Assembly: GCF_017876405.1 (NCBI RefSeq)
Contig: NZ_JAGINW010000001.1
Location: forward strand, 9,499,203 to 9,563,202
DNA from: Kibdelosporangium banguiense
Lineage (GTDB): Bacteria > Actinomycetota > Actinomycetes > Mycobacteriales > Pseudonocardiaceae
Length of the DNA stretch: 64,000 nucleotides
Reading direction: 5' to 3'
In this document: one piece after another, positions 40,124 to 49,265 of the stretch
How the letters are laid out: the number at the start of each line of letters is the position of its first letter
Numbering within the stretch: the stretch's first letter is position 1
Made by a program: the position numbers and the translations under genes
Notes under the pieces: generated by a model
What the model was told of the DNA's origin: nothing
Seen by the model: the letters and a program-made list of their open reading frames with translations, nothing else
Databases searched by the model: none

Positions 40124-42130
40124 ATGTGTGGTGTCGTCGGTTTTGTCAACAGCGGCAAGCGGAAGGACGACCGGATCACGGGCCTGCGCCGGGGAATTCG
40201 CGCCATCGCACATCGTGGACCGGACGAAGCCGGCATCTATGACGACAACGAGTTCAGTCTCGGCACGGTCCGGCTGTCGGTCATCGACCCGCAGCTCGGC
40301 AAGCAGCCGATGGTCACGGCCGACGAACGGTTCGTGCTGGGCCTCAACGGGGAGATCTTCAACTACCTGGAGCTCCGGCAGGAGTTGGAAGCACGGGGCA
40401 TCAGGTTCGCCACGAGGTCCGATACGGAAGTACTGCTCTACAGCCTGGTTGTCTGGGGCGAGCAGGCCCTCGATCGGCTCAATGGCCAGTTCGCCTTCGC
40501 CTTCTACGACCGGGAACGGCGCGAACTGCTGCTGGGGCGCGATCCGTTCGGGGAACGCCCGTTGTTCTACACACAGCAGGATGGTGTCTTCTACTTCGCC
40601 TCCGAGATCAAGGGTTTGTTCGCCTTCGGGGAAGTACGCCGGGAACTGTCGGCCGAGGGCGTCCGGGCGAACGGCCGCTACTGGACACCCGTGCCGGGCG
40701 AAACCTGTTTCGCCGGTGTGCGCAGCCTCCCGCCCGGGCATGTCGTCCGCGTCGGGCCCCACGGCATGACGCTGTCGCCCTACTTCGAGATTCCGATCGA
40801 CCGGGGCGACATCGGCCGGCCGGCGTGGACGTTCGACGAAGCGAAGGCGGAACTGCGCGACCGGCTCGAAGATGCGGTGCGGTTGCGGCTGCGCGGGGAC
40901 TACCCACTCGGAGCGTTTCTCAGTGGTGGGCTGGATTCGAGCATCATCGCCTCGATCGTCCGGCAGAACACGACCGGCGAGTTGCCCACGTTCTCCATCA
41001 CCATGCCGGGCTCCTGGGCCGACGAATCGGCCTACCAGAAGATCATCGCGGCGAAGCTGGGCACCGAGCACTCCTGCGTCGTGGTCACCGGCCGGGACAT
41101 CCGCGAGCGGTTCCCGAACCTGGTCCGCAAGTGCGAGGCGCTCCTGCACTTCGGCGCACCGGTCGCGGTCGAGATGCTGGCCGAACACGTGGGGCAGTCC
41201 GGAGTCCGGATCGTGCTGGGCGGAGAAGGGGCCGACGAGTCGTTCTTCGGTTACGACATCCTCAAGGAGGCGACCGTCCTGGACTCGTGCCTGGCCGGTG
41301 GTTTCACGGCGGAGCAGGAGACGTTGCTGGGCTCAAGCCTGGACGACCTCCTGCACACCGATCCGACGACGCCGGCCGCAATCCTGCGCTTCTTCCAGGA
41401 CCAGGCCGGCAACGGCTCCCCCATCCTGGGCGCGCACCTGCGCCGGTTCGAGTCCGAGTTGCTGCCCGGCCTGCTGGCGGCGGCGGGGCAGGGCATCGCC
41501 GACGACGACCGGCGACTGGCCGGGTTCGCGCGCTCCCAGGTCACCGGTTTCGACGATCTGGACATGGTCGGCCGATCCCAGTGGCTCGACTTCCAGACGC
41601 TGCTGATCGGTTACGGGATGACCTGTCTCGCCGACCGTCCCGGCGCGGGGTGCCGCATCGAGGCACGGTACCCCTTCGTGGACAGGTCGGTCGTCGGCTT
41701 CGCGGCCAGGTTGCCCCGTGAATGGAAGCTGAGTGGGATGACCCGCGAGAAGCACATCCTTCGCGAGGCCTACGCGGACGTCCTGCCCCACGAGATCCGC
41801 GAGCGGCCGAAGTTCGGGATGCGGATTCCCGGAGCTGAGCATCTCCTGCCGACCGGCGCGGGAGACTGGGTGGACGAGCTTACCTCGCCGCGCCGGGTGC
41901 GGGACTGCGGCGTGCTCGACGAACGCGGCGTGCATGGGCTGTTCGAGAAGGTGCAGTCCTTTTCAGACGGACCGGTCCCCTTCCCGTACAACCATGCCTA
42001 CCTGCAGGTACTCAGCACCCTACTGTTGCAGGAAAGTCTCGTCGACAACTTCCAGCTGCCCGAAGTGGACATTGACCGGATTCTCCTGCGTGAGTTCGAC
42101 GGTACGGGCGGGAAGCTGTTACGCCGATGA
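40124..42130 (+). CDS. asnB: asparagine synthetase (glutamine-hydrolysing) family protein
   Basis: 668 aa. N-terminal class II glutaminase with catalytic Cys2 (MCGVVGFVNSG), AHRGPDEAG and LNGEIFNY; C-terminal ATP-pyrophosphatase domain with PP-loop SGGLDSS at 267-273 and GGEGADESFFGY. Both active sites are complete, so it can transfer glutamine ammonia to an adenylated carboxylate. Such AsnB copies in actinomycete gene clusters often amidate natural-product intermediates. GAGAGGGCGGG precedes the ATG; the stop overlaps the methyltransferase start (ATGA). Confidence 0.9.
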   Translation: MCGVVGFVNSGKRKDDRITGLRRGIRAIAHRGPDEAGIYDDNEFSLGTVRLSVIDPQLGKQPMVTADERFVLGLNGEIFNYLELRQELEARGIRFATRSDTEVLLYSLVVWGEQALDRLNGQFAFAFYDRERRELLLGRDPFGERPLFYTQQDGVFYFASEIKGLFAFGEVRRELSAEGVRANGRYWTPVPGETCFAGVRSLPPGHVVRVGPHGMTLSPYFEIPIDRGDIGRPAWTFDEAKAELRDRLEDAVRLRLRGDYPLGAFLSGGLDSSIIASIVRQNTTGELPTFSITMPGSWADESAYQKIIAAKLGTEHSCVVVTGRDIRERFPNLVRKCEALLHFGAPVAVEMLAEHVGQSGVRIVLGGEGADESFFGYDILKEATVLDSCLAGGFTAEQETLLGSSLDDLLHTDPTTPAAILRFFQDQAGNGSPILGAHLRRFESELLPGLLAAAGQGIADDDRRLAGFARSQVTGFDDLDMVGRSQWLDFQTLLIGYGMTCLADRPGAGCRIEARYPFVDRSVVGFAARLPREWKLSGMTREKHILREAYADVLPHEIRERPKFGMRIPGAEHLLPTGAGDWVDELTSPRRVRDCGVLDERGVHGLFEKVQSFSDGPVPFPYNHAYLQVLSTLLLQESLVDNFQLPEVDIDRILLREFDGTGGKLLRR

Positions 42131-42885
42131 ACGCGCTCACCGACCTCTCAGGAAGGCGCATGGAACAGTACGACACGATCGGCGCACGGTTCGAGGAGTC
42201 GAAGTCGACCGCCGCTTTCTCCGCCGCGGACACATTCACGCTGTGCGGCGCGCTCGGTGATGTCACCGGACTGTCCGCTTTGGACCTGGCCTGCGGATAC
42301 GGCTACAACACCCGCCTGCTGGCCGAGCGCGGCGCCCGGCCGGTGGTGGGCGTCGATGTTTCGGCAGAGATGATCCGGCTTGCCGAGAAGCACGAAGCGA
42401 GCTCACCGATGGGCATCGACTACGTCGTCGCCGACGTGGCCGCCCTGCCACCGCTCGGCCGCTTCGATCTGGCCACCGCCGTCTACCTGTTCAACTACGC
42501 GTCCACTCGTACGGCGCTGCGCTCGATGTTTCGCGGCATCCGCGCCAACCTCGCCGACCATGGCCGCCTGCTGGCCGTCGTCGCCAACCCCACACCGTTC
42601 CCGGAGGGGAACTACACGGAGTTCGGCCTGCGCATCCTCGAACGCGTCCCCGGTGGTGAAGTCCCGTTGATCCGCCAGGAGTTCACGACCGATCCACCCA
42701 CACCGCTCGAGGACTACGAGTGGCAACTCGCGGACTACGAACTCGCCGCGAAGCAGGCAGGCTTCGGTGCTGTCCATTGGTCATCCATCCGCACGCCACC
42801 ACCTGACGGCGATCGCGACGAGGCCTTCTGGCAGAAGTACCGGGAACACCCGGTCAGTTCCCTGATGACCTGCACGGTGCACTGA
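42127..42885 (+). CDS. class I SAM-dependent methyltransferase
   Basis: 252 aa. Motif I ALDLACGYGYNTRLL (Asp53-Gly59), post-I GVDVSAEMIRLAE, motif II near FDLATAVYLFNYAS. The acceptor is not predictable; N- or O-methylation of a small molecule is typical for this Methyltransf_25-like size. Translation is coupled to the AsnB-like gene through ATGA. Confidence 0.88.
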   Translation: MNALTDLSGRRMEQYDTIGARFEESKSTAAFSAADTFTLCGALGDVTGLSALDLACGYGYNTRLLAERGARPVVGVDVSAEMIRLAEKHEASSPMGIDYVVADVAALPPLGRFDLATAVYLFNYASTRTALRSMFRGIRANLADHGRLLAVVANPTPFPEGNYTEFGLRILERVPGGEVPLIRQEFTTDPPTPLEDYEWQLADYELAAKQAGFGAVHWSSIRTPPPDGDRDEAFWQKYREHPVSSLMTCTVH

Positions 42886-42933
42886 CAACGAATCCCGCCC
42901 CTGATGATGTCCGATCTTCTCCGGAGGTGACCG

Positions 42934-43791
42934 TTGCCCGAATGCGTCCTTGTCCGCTCCTGTGCCGAACTGTCCGAAGTGGTTGATCGGCAACGAGGTG
43001 CAGTGGCGCTCGTGATGACCATGGGGGCTTTGCACGCCGGACACGCCGCGCTGATCCGCGACGCCCGGCGCCACGCGGCCAGCGTCGTGGTCAGCATCTT
43101 CGTCAACCCGCTCCAGTTCGGCCCGGCCGAGGACTTCGACCGCTACCCACGCACGCTCGACACGGACCTGGATCTGTGTTCCGCGGAGGGGGCGGACGTG
43201 GTGTTCGCGCCGACCGCGGACGAGGTCTACCCGGCCGGCGAGCCGATGATCCGCGTCGACCCCGGCTCCCTCGCACGTACACACGAGGGAGCGCTCCGGC
43301 CGGACCTGTACCCCGGAATCCTCACTGTCGTCACGAAGTTCTTCCACATCGTGCAACCTGACGTGGCCGTGTTCGGTGAGAAGGACGCCCAGCAACTGGC
43401 GCTCGTCCGGCGCATGGTCGCCGACCTGAACTTCCCGGTTCGCATCGTCGGCGTGCCCACAGTCCGGGAACCCAACGGGCTGGCCATGTCCAGCCGCAAT
43501 ACCTACCTGTCCGCGAGCGAACGGGTCACTGCCCAATCCCTGTCGCGCGCCCTGTACGCGGCGCAACGCCACCCGGACACGGTGAAAGACGCACTCGCCG
43601 CGGCTACGGAAGTGCTCGAAGCCGCCGGCCTGCTCGATCCGCCGTTACACCTCAGATCGCTGACCATAATGGACCCCGAAACCTTCGCCCCCGTACCGGA
43701 CGAATTCCGGGGCAACGCCGTAATGGGTGTGATCGCCAGGGTCGGTGAGACGCACCTGATCGATCACCTGTCGTTCGTCATCGGTGCCTGA
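42934..43791 (+). CDS. panC: pantoate--beta-alanine ligase-like amide synthetase
   Basis: 285 aa from a TTG start fixed by GGAGGTGA (42923-42930). PanC hallmarks: HIGH-type MGALHAGH at 30-37, FVNPLQFGPAEDFDRYPRT, FGEKDAQQLALVRRMVADLN and MSSRN at 185-189 (KMSKS equivalent). The family adenylates pantoate and couples beta-alanine. No panB or panD is nearby; it closes the GS/AsnB/methyltransferase operon, so a pathway-dedicated copy acting on a related hydroxy acid or amine is plausible, though ordinary pantothenate synthesis cannot be excluded from the sequence. Confidence 0.9.
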   Translation: MPECVLVRSCAELSEVVDRQRGAVALVMTMGALHAGHAALIRDARRHAASVVVSIFVNPLQFGPAEDFDRYPRTLDTDLDLCSAEGADVVFAPTADEVYPAGEPMIRVDPGSLARTHEGALRPDLYPGILTVVTKFFHIVQPDVAVFGEKDAQQLALVRRMVADLNFPVRIVGVPTVREPNGLAMSSRNTYLSASERVTAQSLSRALYAAQRHPDTVKDALAAATEVLEAAGLLDPPLHLRSLTIMDPETFAPVPDEFRGNAVMGVIARVGETHLIDHLSFVIGA

Positions 43792-44035
43792 ACCCCTGCT
43801 TGAGTCTGATCACCGACGCGGACCACGAACGTGGCGTGGTGCCGGCCACTCGAGATCAACCGCACGGAACCTCCGTTGTGTTGTGCGCATGTCTCCAATA
43901 GAAGATCACAGAGTTGCCGCGACGCGGCGAGCACGCTGCTGCCGAACCTGTACCTTGCGCCGGACTGTCCGAGTTCTTCGGCATACCGACCGCGAGTAGG
44001 GAGCGGGTGTGACCGCCCGCTCTCACTCGGCGCGG

Positions 44036-44398
44036 CTACTGGCGTTCGGCATAGTGGGTGGCGCCCCACCAGTCCACGACCACGACGTCCTCGTCGCCGA
44101 CCACCCATGCGTCGTGTCCCTCAGGCAGGCTCGTGACCTGACCGGGGGTGGCGTCGAACTCGGTGCCGTCGGCCATCCGCACCCGCAGCGTGCCCGACAC
44201 GTGGTACTGGAAGTGCGGCGCTTGGCAGAGGTCGGTGCCCGCGATCGGCTTGACGTGGGTGGACCAGCGCCAGCCCGGCTTGAGAGTCAGCCTGCCGACT
44301 TCGCGGGCGTCGTCGAAGCGCAGCAGTTCCACGCGCCCGTAGTCGAACTCGCGGACCTCGTCGGGCTTGTCGAAATCGCGGTGGTCGAACGTAGTCAT
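44036..44398 (-). CDS. cupin-domain protein
   Basis: 120 aa from MTTFDHRDFDKPDEVREF. One cupin barrel: GWRWSTHVKPIAGTDLCQAPHFQYHVSG has the GX5HXH-like first motif, and LPEGHDAWVVGDEDVVVVDW the second. Its start overlaps the stop of the NTF2-like gene (TGATG), so both are one operon. Role may be small-molecule binding or detoxification. Probably controlled by the divergent BTAD regulator through the repeat at 44808-44825. Confidence 0.75.
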   Translation of the reverse strand: MTTFDHRDFDKPDEVREFDYGRVELLRFDDAREVGRLTLKPGWRWSTHVKPIAGTDLCQAPHFQYHVSGTLRVRMADGTEFDATPGQVTSLPEGHDAWVVGDEDVVVVDWWGATHYAERQ

Positions 44399-44763
44399 CA
44401 CGCACCGTCCCATGCCTGCACGCAGAGTTGACGGCTGATGCGTCCGCCTGCCAGGTCGAGCACCGCGGCGCATAGCACCCGGGTGCCGTCGGGATAGCGG
44501 CAGGACTCGACGTATGCGACGTGGTCGCCGGTCGCCACGACGCGGTCGAGGAAGTGGGTCATGTCGCGGGCGGCGATGTCGGCCAGGAAGGCGCCGATCG
44601 CGCTGCCTCGCAGGATCCTCGGGTCACTCGGGGAGTTGACGCTGTCGACAATGCACAGTTCCGCATCGTCGGTGTAGAGCGCGGCCAGGGTGGCCGCGTC
44701 GCGCTCCTCGATGCCACGGCGCAGGGCCTCGACATCGAATGTCGTTTGTTCGGTGGTACTCAC
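44398..44763 (-). CDS. NTF2/SnoaL-like protein
   Basis: 121 aa: IEERDAATLAALYTDDAELCIVD, RGSAIGAFLADIAARDMTHF and CVQAWDGA fit the NTF2-like fold. First gene of a two-gene operon with the cupin. GGAAGGAG lies just before the ATG. The promoter region carries a heptamer direct repeat typical of SARP sites. Function unknown. Confidence 0.75.
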   Translation of the reverse strand: MSTTEQTTFDVEALRRGIEERDAATLAALYTDDAELCIVDSVNSPSDPRILRGSAIGAFLADIAARDMTHFLDRVVATGDHVAYVESCRYPDGTRVLCAAVLDLAGGRISRQLCVQAWDGA

Positions 44764-44807
44764 GGTTCCGCTCCTTCCTGAGGCGTGGGGAGAGCGTGCG
44801 CGGCCAC

Positions 44808-44825
44808 CGTCAACGCACCGTCAAC
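44808..44825 (-). promoter_or_regulatory. SARP-type heptamer direct repeat
   Basis: On the minus strand GTTGACG-N4-GTTGACG (44825-44819 and 44814-44808), that is an 11-bp period, the classic layout for SARP/BTAD activators. Each heptamer contains TTGACG, so the proximal copy could act as the -35 of the NTF2/cupin operon while the activator binds. It lies 50 bp from the BTAD regulator start and 45 bp upstream of the NTF2-like start. Confidence 0.6.
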
Positions 44826-44874
44826 AAAGGACGCACACGTTGCCCGAGCGGCGTGACGGATCGACACTGACGAG

Positions 44875-47835
44875 GTGAGCACTTCGCTGGCGGTGCGCCT
44901 GTTCGGCGCGTTCGAGGTCGTGGCCGACGGCACGCCCGTCGTGTTGCCGCGCCAGCGCAAAGCCTGCGAACTGCTGGCCTGGCTTGCGGTGCATCCGGGC
45001 CAACACGCACGGTCACGGCTGGCGGCACGGTTCTGGCCGGATGTGCTCGACGCCAGTGCCCGCGCGAGCCTGCGCAGCGCGATCTGGACGTTGCGTGGCG
45101 CGCTCGGGCCCGCACAGGCGTGGTTGCAGGCTGACCGCGAACGCGTCGAGCTGAGGGCCGACGGGCTGACCGTGGACCTGCGCGTGTTCGACGAACTGGT
45201 GGCAGCGGGGAAGCTCGCCGAGGCCGAGCGGCTTCGCCGTGGCGACGTGCTGCACCTCTTCGACAGCGACTGGGCGTTCGAGCTGCGTGCCGAGTATGAC
45301 GACAAATTCGCCGCGCTGCTCGACAAGCTGGCGCAGGACGGCGACCCGGACTACGCCCACCGCGCGCGGCGGCTACGCGTCCGCTTCGACATGCCGCCCG
45401 ACGCCGTGCCGGCGGTACCGGAACACGATCTTGTGGGACGGGGCAAGGAGATTGCCGTGATACGCCGGTGCTGGGACGCGGCGCGAGCCGGGGCGGGCAC
45501 GGTTGTGGCGATCACCGGCGACGGCGGGATCGGCAAAACCCGCCTGGCCGAGGAGGTGCTGGCGATCGCGGGCGCCGACGGGGCGCGTGCCGCAGGCGGC
45601 GCGGGGCCGACGGTCCCGTTCGGGGTGTGGCTGGAGGCGCTACGAGCGCTGGCTGACGACCCGCTGCCGGACGCGTGGTGGCCGCAGGCTCTGTCCGGCC
45701 TGCTTCCCGCTGCCGCGCCAGGCCGGGTGGCGCCAGGCCATCACCTCGACCGGGTCCGCGTGTTCGAGGCCGTGGTCTCGCTGCTGGCCTGGGCGTGCCG
45801 GTCGGGTCCGGTAGCGATCGTGCTGGAGGATCTGCACCTGGCCGACTCGTCGAGCCTTGAGTTACTCGCCTACGCGGGCAGACGGGCGACCAGGCTGCCG
45901 ATATTGCTCGTGGTGACGCGCCGCCGCCTACCACCGCGCCCGGACGTCGACCGGGTGTGCGCCACACTGCGGGCCAGCGGGGCCCTGGGGGTGGAGGTCG
46001 ACCTCGCGCCGCTGCCCCGCGAGTCGGTGCAGTCACTGGCCCACGCGACCGCACCGTTGTCCGCAGGGCAGGCCGAGGAGGTGGTGGCGGTGGCATCGGG
46101 CAGTCCGCTGCTGGCTGTGGAGCTGGCCCGCGCGCTGGCCGGGGGCGCGGACGCCGCCGAGGGTCTGCGCTCCGCGACCCGCTGGGCCACCGGCCGGTTG
46201 CACGGCCCCGCGCGGGTGTTCGTCGAACTGGCCGCCGTCGCGGGCCGTGACCTGCAACGCGCCGAAGTCGCTGTGCTGCCCGGGTTGGCCGACCCGGTAC
46301 AGGCCGCGGCCGAAGCACTGGGCTCCGGGCTGCTACGCGAACGCGACGGCACGATCGGGTTCCGGCACGCCCTGCTCGCCGACGCGGTCGCCGCCGATCT
46401 GCCGGACCCGCTGCGTTCCCGCAGGCACGGCACCATCGCCGCGGCCCTGCGCCGCGCACCGATGGACGCACCGCGCCGGGCGGCGGAGATCGCCCGGCAC
46501 CTGCGGCTGGCCGGGCATGACGAGCAGGCTGTCACGCACCTGGTGAAGGCCGCCGCCTCTGCGCGCTCGGTATGCGCGCTGGTCGAAGCCGCCGATCTGC
46601 TCACTGAGGTCGCCGAGATCGACCCGCACGACCCGGACACGTTCGTTGAACTCGCCGAGGTCGAGGCCTGGCGCGGTCTGCTCGGCGAGTCGGACGCCGC
46701 GTTCGACCAGGCACTGGAGCTGATCGCCCCGCTCGACCGGGGCGCGCTGGTCAGCGCCTGGCTACGCCGCGGGAGGTGGCTGCGCGGCGGGCTGTGCATC
46801 CCGCGCGAGTGCCGCCGCTCCTACGCCTCCGCGCTGGACGTGCTCGACCGCGACCCGGATGCCGACCCGCCCGCGCGGATCGAGGCACTCGCGGGCATGG
46901 CATGGGCAGAGGCTGTGACTGGCAGCGCAGCCGCAGCGGAGGAACTACTGGTCGCGGTCGACGCACTCACCGACCGCAAGCCTCTCGGGGACCTGCTGAC
47001 GCACGACGTCAGCGTCGCCCGCGCGCACATCCTGCTACGGACGAGCCGGTTCGCCGACAGCTACGCGCCGCTGATCGCCGCCGCCGCGGCAGCCAACCGA
47101 GCCGGGCGTCCCGACCTGGCCTTCCCGAGCCTGCTCAACGCCGCGTCGGCCGCCGCCTGCCTCGGCGCGTTCGACCGTGCCCTGGACTTCATCGACCGCA
47201 GCATGCCACTCGCGGCACCCAACGGACTGCTGCGCCTAGGTGTCTACGCACACTCTGCCCGGGTGTCCGTGTTGTGCCGGCTGGGCCGGGTCGGTGAGGC
47301 CGCCGCGAGCTGCGACCAGGGGGCCGTGCTGGCGGAGCGGCTGAGCCTGTCCGACCTGGTGGGTCTTGTCCACCACGACCGAGCCACCATTGCCCGCACC
47401 ACCGGCGACTGGGAGCGCGCCGCCGACGAACTTGCCGCCGCGATCGAGATGAACGCCCCGGTCGGCCGCGCACTCACCCGCCTGTACCGGGCCGACGCCC
47501 TGGCCCGCGCGGGCAGGCCGGCCGACGCGGAGGCGGAACTACGCGCGGTCACGCAGGAACCGGTGTCCCCCGCCGACTTCCCCGACACGCTTGTCGCCCG
47601 CATGTCGGCGGTTCAGGGCCTGATCGCGGCCCGCCGGGCCGATCCCGAACTGGCCAGGCGACGGCTGAGCGAGGCAATACGCGGGTGGCAGCACCGCGCC
47701 GCGTACACCGGCCAGGGCTACGTCGCCGCGCTGATCGACCTGGGCCGCCCGCCCCTGACCGCGCTGGTGGAACCGGACCGCGAGCTGGCCGCCGTCACTG
47801 CCGACCTCAGGAGCATCGATGCCGACGTTCGATGA
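44875..47835 (+). CDS. BTAD-AAA-type transcriptional regulator (SARP-like, large)
   Basis: 986 aa from GTG. The N-terminal OmpR-like winged helix is at about 5-95 (VRLFGAFEVV, PRQRKACELLAWLAVHPGQ, LRSAIWTLRGAL), followed by a short BTAD-like part to about 175 and an AAA/STAND ATPase with Walker A GDGGIGKT (215-222) and Walker B IVLEDLHLADSS near 315. The C-terminal half is TPR-like helical repeat. Lacks a LuxR C-terminal HTH. Related to large pathway-specific activators. Likely targets are the divergent NTF2/cupin operon and perhaps the overlapping SRPBCC gene downstream. Confidence 0.82.
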   Translation: MSTSLAVRLFGAFEVVADGTPVVLPRQRKACELLAWLAVHPGQHARSRLAARFWPDVLDASARASLRSAIWTLRGALGPAQAWLQADRERVELRADGLTVDLRVFDELVAAGKLAEAERLRRGDVLHLFDSDWAFELRAEYDDKFAALLDKLAQDGDPDYAHRARRLRVRFDMPPDAVPAVPEHDLVGRGKEIAVIRRCWDAARAGAGTVVAITGDGGIGKTRLAEEVLAIAGADGARAAGGAGPTVPFGVWLEALRALADDPLPDAWWPQALSGLLPAAAPGRVAPGHHLDRVRVFEAVVSLLAWACRSGPVAIVLEDLHLADSSSLELLAYAGRRATRLPILLVVTRRRLPPRPDVDRVCATLRASGALGVEVDLAPLPRESVQSLAHATAPLSAGQAEEVVAVASGSPLLAVELARALAGGADAAEGLRSATRWATGRLHGPARVFVELAAVAGRDLQRAEVAVLPGLADPVQAAAEALGSGLLRERDGTIGFRHALLADAVAADLPDPLRSRRHGTIAAALRRAPMDAPRRAAEIARHLRLAGHDEQAVTHLVKAAASARSVCALVEAADLLTEVAEIDPHDPDTFVELAEVEAWRGLLGESDAAFDQALELIAPLDRGALVSAWLRRGRWLRGGLCIPRECRRSYASALDVLDRDPDADPPARIEALAGMAWAEAVTGSAAAAEELLVAVDALTDRKPLGDLLTHDVSVARAHILLRTSRFADSYAPLIAAAAAANRAGRPDLAFPSLLNAASAAACLGAFDRALDFIDRSMPLAAPNGLLRLGVYAHSARVSVLCRLGRVGEAAASCDQGAVLAERLSLSDLVGLVHHDRATIARTTGDWERAADELAAAIEMNAPVGRALTRLYRADALARAGRPADAEAELRAVTQEPVSPADFPDTLVARMSAVQGLIAARRADPELARRRLSEAIRGWQHRAAYTGQGYVAALIDLGRPPLTALVEPDRELAAVTADLRSIDADVR

Positions 47836-48220
47836 GACCGCACACAGCGCCGCGCCGCCGGAAGAGGTGTGGAAACTGCTGTACGACCCGAGCCGCTTCC
47901 CCGAGTGGTGGGCCGGGGTCGGCACGGTCGAACCGTCCACTCAGGACGATGAGTCCTACACCGTGTACCCGGACGGCTACCCGGATTTTCCGATGCCACA
48001 ACTGCTGCACGGCGACCGGCGACGAGGCAACGTCACGATCTCCTGCCTGGTGTCGGACCTCGTGTTCGAGTGGCGGCTGCGCGTGGTGGACGGCGGCACG
48101 GCGATCGACGTACACGTCGAGATCCCCGACGCCGAAACCCACCGCCTGGACACCCAGCGGGACGTGATCCACCGGTCGGTGCACGCCCTCGCCGTCCTCG
48201 CCGCCCAGGAATACGAGTGA
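47819..48220 (+). CDS. SRPBCC (START/polyketide-cyclase-like) protein
   Basis: 133 aa, single helix-grip fold: VWKLLYDPSRFPEWWAGVGT at the N-terminus is the typical SRPBCC opening. The ATG lies 17 bp inside the end of the regulator gene, so it is translated from the same message. Ligand unknown. Convergent with the GlxA-family regulator gene with 14 bp between stops. Confidence 0.8.
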   Translation: MPTFDETAHSAAPPEEVWKLLYDPSRFPEWWAGVGTVEPSTQDDESYTVYPDGYPDFPMPQLLHGDRRRGNVTISCLVSDLVFEWRLRVVDGGTAIDVHVEIPDAETHRLDTQRDVIHRSVHALAVLAAQEYE

Positions 48221-48234
48221 GAATTCGATGTCGC

Positions 48235-49194
48235 TCAAGTCTGGCTGAAGGTGCGGCGGTAGGCGGTCGGGCTGGTGCCGGTGGCTTTGCGGAAGCGGGC
48301 GCGGAAGTTGGCGGGGGTGCCGAGACCGGCACGCCGGGCTATGTCGTCGATGCCGGTGTCACCGGATTCGAGAAGCTGCCTGGCGAGGTCGATCCGGGCG
48401 GCCAGCAGCCACTGTTTCGGTGACACACCGGTCTCTTCGACGAAGCGGCGGGCGAAGGTGCGCTCGGACATGGCCGCGTGCCTGGCCAGCCGTGGGACCG
48501 ATAGTTCCGCACCGAGATGCCGCAACGCCCACTCCCGGGTCCGCGCGAGCGACTGGCCGGACGCCTGCGGTATCGCTCTCTTGATGTACTGGTGCTGACC
48601 GCCGGCCCGGTGTGGTGCGGCGACCGCGAGTCTGGCCGCGGTGTTGGCGGCTACCGCGCCGTGGTCGCGGCGGACGATGTGCAGGCAGAGATCGAGGCCG
48701 GCGGACGCGCCGGCGGAGGTCAGGATTTGACCGTGATCGACGTAGAGGACATCCGGGTCCACCGTGACGTGCGGATGCCTGTGGGCCAGGAGTTCTGCCG
48801 CCCGCCAGTGCGTGGTGACGGTCAGCTCGTCGAGCAGGCCGGCCTCGGCCAGGGCGAAGACGCCCGAACAGATGGACACCAGCCGGACGCCGCGTGCGTG
48901 GGCCTGGCGCAACGCCTGCCGGGTGGCGGGCGAGACCGGCCGGTCCAGGTCGTCGCCGGGGACGACCAGTGTGTCCGCCCGGAGCAGCTCGTCGAGTCCG
49001 CGGTCGACGTTCAAGGAGTAGCCGTCGGAGCTGGGCACCGCGCCAGGCTCGGGCGCGCACAGGGTGAGCTCGTAGTGGTCGGGCAAGGAGCCGAACACCA
49101 GCAATGGAACGCCGAGGTCGAAGGTCACCACGCCGTCCAGGACCAGGACTGCGAGGTTGCCGGCCGCCGTGGCGGGGTGCGCGCGGGCCTGCAT
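48235..49194 (-). CDS. GlxA-family AraC-type regulator (DJ-1/PfpI plus HTH)
   Basis: 319 aa. N-terminal DJ-1/PfpI domain (about 10-180) with SICSGVFALAEAGLLD around the nucleophile-elbow Cys; C-terminal AraC HTH pair (about 215-315): LARHAAMSERTFARRFVEET and IDDIARRAGLGTPANFRARF. These regulators usually respond to small nitrogen metabolites. It is divergent from a stand-alone DJ-1 enzyme gene, with an 8-bp palindrome CGTTAACG at 49250-49257 in the gap, so that gene is the likely target. Confidence 0.9.
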   Translation of the reverse strand: MQARAHPATAAGNLAVLVLDGVVTFDLGVPLLVFGSLPDHYELTLCAPEPGAVPSSDGYSLNVDRGLDELLRADTLVVPGDDLDRPVSPATRQALRQAHARGVRLVSICSGVFALAEAGLLDELTVTTHWRAAELLAHRHPHVTVDPDVLYVDHGQILTSAGASAGLDLCLHIVRRDHGAVAANTAARLAVAAPHRAGGQHQYIKRAIPQASGQSLARTREWALRHLGAELSVPRLARHAAMSERTFARRFVEETGVSPKQWLLAARIDLARQLLESGDTGIDDIARRAGLGTPANFRARFRKATGTSPTAYRRTFSQT

Positions 49195-49265
49195 GGCAGA
49201 AAAATATCACATGTTGTCTTAACAGCCACTCGATCACTTCTGCGCTAATCGTTAACGTGTAGGTC

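Noticed and set aside
43764..44108. A 114-codon frame on the - strand after panC
   Set aside because: Its C-terminal half looks plausible but the N-terminus is Arg-rich noise, it overlaps panC by 28 bp and has no start support.
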